In this document: positions 7,001 through 12,543 of the stretch, one piece after another | Position numbering within the stretch: the first letter of the stretch is position 1 | Layout: each line of letters begins with the position of its first letter | Source: Acidobacteriaceae bacterium | GTDB taxonomy: Bacteria; Acidobacteriota; Terriglobia; Terriglobales; Acidobacteriaceae | Assembly (NCBI GenBank): GCA_003164255.1 | Contig: PLST01000242.1 | Coordinates: forward strand, 6,765-19,307 | Direction: 5' to 3' | DNA length: 12,543 nt | Made by a program: the position numbers and the translations under genes | The notes under the pieces: model-generated | What the model was told of the DNA's origin: nothing | What the model saw: only the letters and a program-made list of their open reading frames with translations | Databases searched by the model: none

Positions 7001-7953
7001 AAGTGGATTCGTCCGGCAAGCCACTTACCGGCATGGAGCCGTTCCCGGACTTTGGCGGCGGCAGCTACCAGGCCAACGTAGGCAACAGCCAATACCACGG
7101 CCTGCAAACCAAAATCGAGCAGCAGTTCTCGAACGGGATGACTTTCCTGGTCACGTACACCTTCTCGAAGACGCTGTCTGACGCCGGTGACTTGCTCAAC
7201 GGCGGCAGCAACGGCGGCTGGCGCGCACCCTCCGTCCCTGGGCTTGGTCCCAAGTTCGATTGGGGTCTGGCGGACTTCAACATCCGGCAGGTGTTCCACT
7301 TCAGCGGCGGCTATGAGCTCCCCTTTGGCAAGGACAAGCGCTTCCTGAACCAGGGCGGGGCAGCCGATGCAGTGCTTGGCGGCTGGTCGTTCAACTGGAT
7401 CGCCGTACTTCAGGGCGGACAGCCAATCAACATGGGTTGCCCCACCGGGACCACTTCTGGAACCGGTTGCAACGTTCTGCGGGTTGCAGGGCAAAGCCAA
7501 CAACTGGGAATCCAGAACAAGGCAATCGCGGCAAACGGCGGCGTCAAGAGGCCGTTCTGGTTCAACAACGCTGCAGCCTTCAACCAGCCTTGCCAGTTAG
7601 GGCCAAGTGGTCCCATCGTTGGCTCACCGGCCGGATGCGTACCTCTGCAAGCCGAAGGCGCATTGGGAAGCAGCGGTGGCGGACAGACCTGGGGTCCAGG
7701 ATTCCATCGCCTCGACTACTCCTTGTTCAAGGCGATCAAGATCAACGAACGGTTCTCAGCGCAGTTCCGGGCTGAGTTCTTCAACATCCTCAACCATCCG
7801 AACTTCAACGCTCCTGGATTCGGCGGCAACGGCGTCGTTTCCGTCGGCGGCTCAACCAATTACACCGATGCGCACTTCGGCGAAGTTGGATCCACTCGCG
7901 ATGCTCCCTACGATCCGAGGCAGATCCAGTTTGCTCTGAAACTGTACTACTAG
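4042..7953 (+). CDS. TonB-dependent outer-membrane receptor, Oar-like, with carboxypeptidase-regulatory-like domain
   Basis: A 1303-residue outer-membrane transporter expected to import a substrate with energy from the TonB-ExbBD complex. I chose ATG 4042: AGGA lies seven bases upstream, and it starts directly before a signal peptide (RNRFRWIRQ, hydrophobic FLIVACACFLLL, cut near AFG-Q34). In-frame ATGs at 3946 and 3991 lack ribosome sites. Residues about 38-121 form the carboxypeptidase-regulatory-like beta sandwich (GAISGTVQDTTGAVVPGASV). A TonB-box-like ETIEVS follows at 127-132. The plug holds the family signatures LPLNGRNF (157-164), YLLDGIDNN (202-210) and AELGRSAGAVLNATIKSGTN (243-262). 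The remainder is the barrel, ending in QIQFALKLYY with the terminal aromatic residue used in outer-membrane assembly. Length is normal for this acidobacterial family. The substrate is unknown; sugars, peptides or plant polymers are possible. No SusD gene is adjacent. A strong promoter lies upstream and a hairpin downstream. Confidence 0.95.
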   Translation: MALFRNRFRWIRQFGFLIVACACFLLLPGRFAFGQVDEGAISGTVQDTTGAVVPGASVVLLNTDQNITLETKAGPSGEYFFSPVRIGHYSVSATAKGFSKTDQKNLTVEVGQHLLVNVQLKPGATTETIEVSTAPPLLQTEEASVGQVVSQQQVNSLPLNGRNFTFLAQLGAGMQTPEADTRGNAASGAFSANGLRPAQNNYLLDGIDNNSNAVDFLNGTNFVILPPLDAIEEFKVQTADFSAELGRSAGAVLNATIKSGTNSLHGAAWEFFRNDKLDAADWFEDNGGVKKGELRQNQFGASGGGPIIKNKIFFFGDYEGYRRVQGQASNGSVPTALERSSGYTNLSDILTQSAGTARTDLIGRTIPRGTILDPATTRFVAAGATDPVSGLTNNTASAGYVRDPFGTCGPGTLTFTTACGLNQLPSNRLDANAIKLLQLYPAPNSGLSTFTSSPNLFEHKNAYDIRGDINPSQSDQIFIRFSYADDPIFIPGIFGGVADGGSFDQGLQTAKSDQAVAGWTHVFTPNTVNQVRAGFAHLHTTRFGPEGNVTGLPAQYGIGGYTTIGALPENGGLPALQIGNLATLGSNNYLPSDEVSQTLQVTDDFTKILGKHSFKAGFEYQHVNFSTLQPASSHGQYDWNGTFTDIPNLSTTTGGMAQLLVGASAAPATIAGNPNPNGFSYSGGVDSVWISNIGKTYDEKMYSAVYLQDDWKVSPKLTVNLGIRWDKFGPINETNGGQANFVPNYFGTPTLLLPASGKDNRTLSTGNGVLNAATPGSSGTCAGVGCWGFIDLLAKDGIALSLTDQYGKGLLQTPDTNLAPRVGFAYQVDPKLVVRGGFGLFFNSFENQGYGPNIGENYPFQYSFGYGTRAAPGAPAAASQVAPVSYGTAYAGCPTAGPGGTASLEAGVSCTSFTPALVNALGLGLQGLQFNYQTPRTYSANLTLQYSITHSLSAQASYVFTDGQDLQAGTGTNNVSAIFPSGTSTTQVDSSGKPLTGMEPFPDFGGGSYQANVGNSQYHGLQTKIEQQFSNGMTFLVTYTFSKTLSDAGDLLNGGSNGGWRAPSVPGLGPKFDWGLADFNIRQVFHFSGGYELPFGKDKRFLNQGGAADAVLGGWSFNWIAVLQGGQPINMGCPTGTTSGTGCNVLRVAGQSQQLGIQNKAIAANGGVKRPFWFNNAAAFNQPCQLGPSGPIVGSPAGCVPLQAEGALGSSGGGQTWGPGFHRLDYSLFKAIKINERFSAQFRAEFFNILNHPNFNAPGFGGNGVVSVGGSTNYTDAHFGEVGSTRDAPYDPRQIQFALKLYY

Positions 7954-7967
7954 CTAGAATGAAAATG

Positions 7968-8004
7968 CCCCGGGAAGGCACGCCTGTTGGGTGCCTTCCC
8001 GGGG
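7968..8004 (+). terminator. Hairpin terminator after the TonB-dependent receptor
   Basis: A perfect 14-bp stem, CCCCGGGAAGGCAC (7968-7981) with GTGCCTTCCCGGGG (7991-8004), around a 9-base loop, begins 14 bases after the receptor stop. The tail is CTTTCTTCT, an interrupted T-tract, so termination may be partial and allow read-through into the TPR gene that starts 25 bases later. An A-run precedes the stem, which could serve the other strand. Confidence 0.75.
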
Positions 8005-8028
8005 CTTTCTTCTGTGCGGAATTCTTTC

Positions 8029-9471
8029 ATGGCGCGGCGATTTTGGAAGGGTGTTTTGGGCAAACGGCTTCAGTGTTGGCTGGCGATCGTGTTCTCTGTT
8101 GCGCTCTGCGCGCAAGTTGCGCCGGCGCAGGGCAGCCAAACCGAAAACCTGAACAGCGAGTTTCAATCCGCCGCAGCCGCATACGATGCCGGCCATTACG
8201 CCCAGGCAGCGGCACAACTGGAACAGCTGCTGCCCCGCGTACCCGACAGCTTTGAGGTCAATGAACTCCTGGGACAGGCCTACGCTTCGCTATCGCAGGA
8301 TGCAAAAGCCATCGAACACCTCGAAGCAGCCGTACGCCTCAAGCCGGATTCGGCTCCCGCCAGGGAGAATCTGGCGGCAAGCCTGGCGCACTCGGGAAAG
8401 ACTCAATTGGCCGAGGAACAGTTCCGCAAGGCGCTTGCGCTGGAACCTCAGGATTTTGACGCCAATCACAACCTGGGCGAGTTTTATGCGCAGTCCGGTA
8501 AGCTCGTGGACGCGCTTCCCCTTCTCGAACGGGCGCAGGGGATCAATCCTTCCTCCTACGACAATGGCTACGACCTGGCGTTGACCGAGTTTCTTACCGG
8601 ACGGCTTGCAGAGGCAACCCAGCTTGTGCAAACCCTGATACAAGAGAAGAACACCGGAGAACTGCACGACCTGCTGGGCCAGATCGATGAGAAAGGCGGG
8701 AAATCTGTTGCCGCGGTCAACGAGTTCGAGACCGCTGCTCACCTGGAGCCGAGCGAGGAGAACTTGTTCGATTGGGGAGGCGAGCTCCTTCTCCACAGGA
8801 CCTACGAACCGGCCATCGAAGTCTTCGAGGCGGCGACTCGACGTTATCCGGATTCCCCCCGGCTGATGATCGGGCTGGGATTGGCGCTGGACTGGCGGGG
8901 CAAATACGACGAGGCGGTCAAAGCGCTGCTCACCGCTACCGATCTGGCCCCGTCCGACCCTCGCTGTTACCTCTATCTTTCCAAGGCCTACGATAGTTCT
9001 CCTGATCAGGCGCAGGACGTCATTGCGCGATTTAGGCGTTATGCCGAGCTTGAACCCAGCAATGCGCTGGCCCAGTACTACTACGCCATGAGCTTGTGGA
9101 AGGGAAAGCGGGTGGGAGACGCAAGCCTGAACCTCGAGATGGTGGAGTCTCTTTTGAAAAAGTCGATCGCCGCGGATGATTCGCTCCCTGAAGCCCATGT
9201 GCAGTTGGGCGATCTTTACGCCGACCAGCATCAGTATGACAAGTCCATTCCGGAGTATGTGCGGGCGCTGGAACTGAATCCGAATCTTCCCGACGCTCAT
9301 TACCGCCTGGGAACGGACTATGTTCACGTTGGGCAAAAGGAGCAGGCGCAGAAGGAATTCGACGTTTATCAGAAACTCCGCGCGCAGCATCTGGCCGAAG
9401 TTGACAAGGAGAAAACGGAGGTCCAGCAATTCGTATACTCATCGAAGTCCGGCCCTGCCGCCCCTCAATGA
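8029..9471 (+). CDS. Exported tetratricopeptide-repeat protein
   Basis: A 480-residue protein with a signal peptide: basic MARRFWKGVLGKR, hydrophobic WLAIVFSVALCA and a likely cut near APA-Q34. The mature part is almost wholly TPRs, about eleven between residues 44 and 453. Clear units include the helices around 44-75, 110-141 (ending KALALEP), 280-309, 388-419 (VRALELNPNLPDA) and 422-453. TPR arrays bind other proteins or, in SusD-like proteins, help form a substrate-binding surface. A periplasmic or surface partner for the receptor encoded upstream is therefore plausible but unproven. I chose ATG 8029 because an in-frame TTG at 7987 lies inside the terminator stem and would ruin the signal peptide. 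The ribosome site is weak (GCGGAA). No separate promoter is visible in the 75-bp gap, so expression probably depends on read-through past the hairpin. It lacks a lipoprotein box. Confidence 0.9.
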   Translation: MARRFWKGVLGKRLQCWLAIVFSVALCAQVAPAQGSQTENLNSEFQSAAAAYDAGHYAQAAAQLEQLLPRVPDSFEVNELLGQAYASLSQDAKAIEHLEAAVRLKPDSAPARENLAASLAHSGKTQLAEEQFRKALALEPQDFDANHNLGEFYAQSGKLVDALPLLERAQGINPSSYDNGYDLALTEFLTGRLAEATQLVQTLIQEKNTGELHDLLGQIDEKGGKSVAAVNEFETAAHLEPSEENLFDWGGELLLHRTYEPAIEVFEAATRRYPDSPRLMIGLGLALDWRGKYDEAVKALLTATDLAPSDPRCYLYLSKAYDSSPDQAQDVIARFRRYAELEPSNALAQYYYAMSLWKGKRVGDASLNLEMVESLLKKSIAADDSLPEAHVQLGDLYADQHQYDKSIPEYVRALELNPNLPDAHYRLGTDYVHVGQKEQAQKEFDVYQKLRAQHLAEVDKEKTEVQQFVYSSKSGPAAPQ

Positions 9472-9481
9472 CGGAGCCGGC

Positions 9482-9507
9482 GCCAGCGCTCATGTCTTAT
9501 CGCTGGC
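9482..9507 (+). terminator. Weak hairpin after the TPR gene
   Basis: GCCAGCG (9482-9488) and CGCTGGC (9501-9507) form a perfect 7-bp stem around a 12-base loop, starting 11 bases after the TPR stop. No proper T-run follows, so it may be a weak or factor-dependent terminator, an mRNA end protector, or chance. Confidence 0.3.
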
Positions 9508-9524
9508 CATTGCAACTGTTTAGG

Positions 9525-9556
9525 TAGACAAGCTCGAGAAAGACACGCAATAAAAT
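9525..9556 (+). promoter_or_regulatory. Weak candidate promoter for the haem-propeller-TPR gene
   Basis: TAGACA (9525-9530) and AT-rich AATAAAAT (9549-9556) lie about 40 to 70 bases before the next start codon. Spacing is 18 bases to AATAAA or 20 to TAAAAT, neither ideal. It is the best pair in this 123-bp gap. A small hairpin (CGCCTT 9559-9564 with AAGGCG 9573-9578) lies just before the ribosome site. Confidence 0.3.
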
Positions 9557-9594
9557 TTCGCCTTGATCCCCAAAGGCGGTTCTGGAGGTCACAA

Positions 9595-12003
9595 ATGTCT
9601 GAAGAAAGCTCTCTGAGGTCTCAGCAGAGGAGGCGTGTAGTCCTTGCCGGCCTGACGGTCATGCTCGTTCTACTCACTTCCATCGGGCTTGTGCCGTTCG
9701 ACAGAGGCGCGTCCGCAGCGGTCGAGGGCCAGGAGTATGCACAGGCTTGGGAGAAAGAGCAACCGGCAAGCGCAGGCATCTCCATTGACTACCCGGAAGA
9801 CGGCTCCATCTTTCCTCCCGGCATCACCCCGCCCACATTCATCTGGAGAGATGCGGCGGCAACGTCCTGGCGTATCAATATATCCTTCGCAAACAAGGCG
9901 CCTGCTCTCCAATTTCGAACCAATGGGGAGCGGATGCATGTGGGCGCAATCGACCCGGAGTGCGTTGCCGAAAGCAACAAGCCACCGAAATTGACTCCGC
10001 AGCAAGCGGCATCCTGGACCTGGACCCCCGATCCTGCGACCTGGTCGGCAATTCAACTCCATTCCACGGGGCAGCCGGCCACGGTCACCATTACCGGTTA
10101 TCTCAATGACCAGATCGTTTCCGCTCCCTCGCACAGTGCATTCTCAACATCGAGGGATCCGGTGGGCGCTCCCATCTTCTACCGGGATGTGCCGTTGATG
10201 CCGACTGTCGGCACCAACGGAATCGTTCAGCCTATTCCCACTTCCGCCATCCATCTCATCAAGTGGCGTCTTCGCGATATTCGCCAGACAGAGAGCCACA
10301 CGGTTCTCCACAACATGCCCACCTGCGCCAATTGCCATTCCTTCTCCGGCGATGGCAAGACGATGGGCATCGACATCGATGGTCCGGCCAACGACAAGGG
10401 CCTCTATGCCATTGTGCCCATCCAACGCGAAATCTCGATTAAGAACAAGGACATCGTTCAATGGAACACGGATGGAAAGGTCGGCCAGACGCGCGTGGGC
10501 TTCATGTCTCAGGTCTCCCCGGACGGCCGATTCGTGGTCAGCACATTTGCCGGCCCATCCCTCGACGTTCCCAGTACGTATTACGTAACCAACTTCAAGG
10601 ACTACCGATTTCTTCAGGTCTTCTATCCAACGCGCGGCATTCTGGAGTGGTACAACCGTGCCACGGGCAAGCGTCAGCCATTGCCGGGCGCAGATGATCC
10701 GAACTACGTACAGACGGACGGATTCTGGAGTCCCGACGGCAAGACCATCGTATTCGCACGAGCTGTGGCGCGGGATCCCCGTCAAGAAGGCCAGAAACCC
10801 GCTCTCTACGCGAACGATCCCAACGAGACTCAAATTCAGTACGATCTTTATCGAATTCCCTTCAACAACGGCAAGGGAGGTACGCCGGAGCGCATCGTCG
10901 GAGCCTCGCAAAATGGCATGAGCAACACCTTCCCAAAGGTCTCGCCGGATGGGCGCTGGATTGTGTTTGTTCAGTGCCATAACGGCCAGCTCATGCGCCC
11001 TGACAGCCAACTCTACATCGTTCCGTTCAACGGTGGCGTCGCCCGCCGCCTGCGCGCCAACACCCCAACCATGAACTCGTGGCATAGCTTCTCGCCCAAC
11101 GGCCGCTGGCTGGTGTTCTCCTCCAAGGCGCGCTCACCCTACACACAGATGTATCTCACGCACCTTGACGCCAACGGCAACTCCAGCCCCGCCATCCTCA
11201 TCGACAACGCAACCGCCGCCAACCGTGCCGTCAACATCCCGGAATTCGTCAACATCGCAGGAGACGGTATCAGGGATATTCAGGTTCCCGCTGTCGAAGT
11301 TTACAAGTTGATCGATCAGGCGGTGAAACTTGAAAATCAAGGAGACTACAAGCAGGCCCTGACGATCTGGAGAAAGGCCCTGGAACTGGATCCTGACGAC
11401 GCAAAGAGTCACAACGATCTGGGAATGAACCTTTATCTCCTGGATTCCAAAGACGAAGCATTCCGACAACTTCGCGAATCCATCCGCATCAACCCAATGC
11501 TTGTGGAGGGTCACTACAACCTGGGCAGATTGCTGTTGCAGGAAGGCCATCCTGACCAGGCAGTACCGGAATTGGAAAGGACACTGACTCTCAGTCCGCG
11601 ATTCAGCTCTGCACAGGAGGCTTTGTCCGCTGCGTTCGTCGCTCTGGGCAAGCCACGAGAAGCTCTTGGCATGTGGCACCAGGTGCTCACTCTTCAGCCC
11701 AACAGCGTTGCTGCCCTGGTTGGCGCCGCGCGGATTCTGGCGACCACCACGGACGATAAATTCCGCAACGGTGCTGAAGCGGTAACACTTTCCAGCAGGG
11801 CAAACGATCTTACGTCGGGAACGAATCCGAGCGTGCTGGATGTTCTTGCCGAAGCCTATGCCGAGGTCGGCCAATTTTCGCAGGCGCTCACTTTTGCAAA
11901 TCGCGCGTTGGATCTGACCGTTGCCAAGGGCGACGATGCCACGGCTGCCGCCATCCGCTCGCGGATCCAGCTCTACACAGCCAACACGCCTTACCGCAAT
12001 TAG
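9595..12003 (+). CDS. Exported haem-c / PD40 beta-propeller / TPR fusion protein
   Basis: An 802-residue protein with a strong ribosome site (GGAGGT, five bases before ATG). The N-terminus (QRRRVVLAGLTVMLVLLTSIGLV) is a signal peptide or membrane anchor, with a possible cut near ASA42. Residues about 60-200 look like a beta-sandwich region (DYPEDGSIFPPGITPPTFIW). MPTCANCHSFSGDG (241-254) holds one CxxCH motif for covalent haem attachment, so maturation in the periplasm by the cytochrome c system is expected. A TolB-like PD40 propeller follows, with blades marked by SPDGRFVV (308), SPDGKTIVF (379), SPDGRWIVF (450) and SPNGRWLVF (500). From about 570 on there are four to six TPRs, for example ALTIWRKALELDPDDAKSH (588-606). 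Similar CANCH-PD40 proteins occur in Acidobacteria and Bacteroidetes, from memory, without known function. Electron transfer, redox sensing or a scaffold role are possible. The distal haem ligand cannot be assigned. Confidence 0.88.
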   Translation: MSEESSLRSQQRRRVVLAGLTVMLVLLTSIGLVPFDRGASAAVEGQEYAQAWEKEQPASAGISIDYPEDGSIFPPGITPPTFIWRDAAATSWRINISFANKAPALQFRTNGERMHVGAIDPECVAESNKPPKLTPQQAASWTWTPDPATWSAIQLHSTGQPATVTITGYLNDQIVSAPSHSAFSTSRDPVGAPIFYRDVPLMPTVGTNGIVQPIPTSAIHLIKWRLRDIRQTESHTVLHNMPTCANCHSFSGDGKTMGIDIDGPANDKGLYAIVPIQREISIKNKDIVQWNTDGKVGQTRVGFMSQVSPDGRFVVSTFAGPSLDVPSTYYVTNFKDYRFLQVFYPTRGILEWYNRATGKRQPLPGADDPNYVQTDGFWSPDGKTIVFARAVARDPRQEGQKPALYANDPNETQIQYDLYRIPFNNGKGGTPERIVGASQNGMSNTFPKVSPDGRWIVFVQCHNGQLMRPDSQLYIVPFNGGVARRLRANTPTMNSWHSFSPNGRWLVFSSKARSPYTQMYLTHLDANGNSSPAILIDNATAANRAVNIPEFVNIAGDGIRDIQVPAVEVYKLIDQAVKLENQGDYKQALTIWRKALELDPDDAKSHNDLGMNLYLLDSKDEAFRQLRESIRINPMLVEGHYNLGRLLLQEGHPDQAVPELERTLTLSPRFSSAQEALSAAFVALGKPREALGMWHQVLTLQPNSVAALVGAARILATTTDDKFRNGAEAVTLSSRANDLTSGTNPSVLDVLAEAYAEVGQFSQALTFANRALDLTVAKGDDATAAAIRSRIQLYTANTPYRN

Positions 12004-12016
12004 GCCAGGTTAAGGC

Positions 12017-12543
12017 TCACTGCGGATTCGCAGCGTCGGTGAGTACCCGTGTCGTCGAGGCGAAGCGGTGATAACCGGTGAACAGGGTCTCGTTCAACCA
12101 CCGGGTCGGCACATCTTCCGTGATGTCCTGGGTGTTGGCGGCCGCGTCGGAGAGAGCGAGGCTGCGCACCGGGCAGATAAACTCGCCGTCGCCGATCTGG
12201 ACTGAGCCATACTCCACCAGTATCGCCGCCTTGCGGAACGGATCGCTGTCTTTCAACTCCGCCTCCATGGTGATGCGGAGAACCGTTCCGGTTTCCGGGT
12301 CCAGCCAAATCGATCCGTGATAGGCGGGCCTGATGCGAAGGATCGAGGTGCGGGAAGGAGCGTTGTTCGGTCGCACGCCGATGCTTGCAATTCCGCGGCT
12401 CCCACCCGGCGATGCGAAGCCCTCGATGGCCGCCTCCCGCTCAAGAGTGCTGATGAGCTCAAAGTGTGAGGCAGAGTTGGGCACCGAATACTGAAAGACT
12501 GCCGCAGGGCCCTGCGCGGTCTGTTCCCAATGACTCCACGCGA
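12017..12543 (-). CDS. Uncharacterised protein, C-terminal 174 residues, cut by window edge
   Basis: The minus-strand frame runs from the right edge without a stop to TGA at 12017-12019. The frame continues upstream of a GTG at 12482-12484 (AWSHWEQTAQGPAAVFQYS before it), so this is the end of a longer gene and that GTG is not its start. The visible part is beta-rich: VFQYSVPNSASHFELI, RIRPAYHGSIWLDPETGTVLRI, ILVEYGSVQIGDGEFICPV and FTGYHRFAS. The pattern of a strand followed by W-x-DPETG and another strand recalls LolA/RseB-like envelope folds and a recurrent class of acidobacterial envelope proteins of unknown function; both comparisons are weak. It converges on the haem-propeller-TPR gene with 13 bases between the two stop codons and no clear terminator. 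Confidence 0.75.
   Translation of the reverse strand, partial: AWSHWEQTAQGPAAVFQYSVPNSASHFELISTLEREAAIEGFASPGGSRGIASIGVRPNNAPSRTSILRIRPAYHGSIWLDPETGTVLRITMEAELKDSDPFRKAAILVEYGSVQIGDGEFICPVRSLALSDAAANTQDITEDVPTRWLNETLFTGYHRFASTTRVLTDAANPQ

Noticed and set aside
6031..7503. Minus-strand 490-codon frame opposite the receptor
   Set aside because: It is a mirror of the GC-rich receptor gene, whose family signatures and C-terminal strand are unmistakable.
7987..8028. TTG start for the TPR protein
   Set aside because: The codon lies in the terminator loop/stem and would add a polar stretch before the signal peptide.
8290..9429. Minus-strand 379-codon frame opposite the TPR gene
   Set aside because: It is antisense to clear TPR coding sequence and has no domain of its own.
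12017..12484. Complete 155-residue gene starting at GTG 12482-12484
   Set aside because: The frame stays open and protein-like up to the window edge, so this is the 3' part of a longer gene.

Overview
The window looks like a chromosomal segment from an acidobacterium (Terriglobia-type). This is inferred from the protein families, not from any marker gene. The signs are an Oar-like TonB-dependent receptor with an N-terminal carboxypeptidase-regulatory-like domain, several exported TPR proteins, a haem-c/PD40/TPR fusion and Tat-exported proteins with CRTAC1-like and alkaline-phosphatase-like features. The DNA is GC-rich, genes are long and closely packed, and no tRNA, rRNA, CRISPR array or intact mobile element is visible.

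Left third (1-3340, minus strand): a probable operon read right to left. It starts with a Tat-exported alkaline-phosphatase-superfamily protein (2111-3340). A 435-residue orphan protein without a signal peptide follows after 47 bp (756-2063). After a gap of about 205 bp comes the N-terminal part of a Tat-exported protein resembling the acidobacterial CRTAC1 (FG-GAP/ASPIC-UnbV) family (1-550), cut by the window edge. The gap holds a 73-codon frame that overlaps the genes on both sides.

Centre (3341-4041): a 701-bp divergent control region. It has a good sigma70-type promoter facing left (TTGATA-17-TAAAAT, 3412-3440) and another facing right (TTGACA-17-TGCTATTTT, 3854-3882). Between and around them are short direct and inverted repeats, possibly remnants of an insertion sequence or operator/leader structures.

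Right two thirds (4042-12003, plus strand): a 1303-residue TonB-dependent outer-membrane receptor, a strong hairpin, a 480-residue exported TPR protein, then after 123 bp an 802-residue exported protein. That last protein joins a single CxxCH haem-c site, a PD40 beta-propeller and C-terminal TPRs. A convergent minus-strand gene of unknown function (12017-12543) enters from the right edge and ends only 13 bp from it.

Working model (inference): the rightward genes form an outer-membrane uptake or surface module. The receptor imports a substrate, and the TPR protein may be a periplasmic or surface partner in place of the SusD lipoprotein that is absent here. The leftward genes supply Tat-exported enzyme and scaffold proteins. 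No substrate can be named from the sequence. The least understood parts are the orphan 435-residue protein between two Tat substrates and the haem-propeller-TPR fusion.
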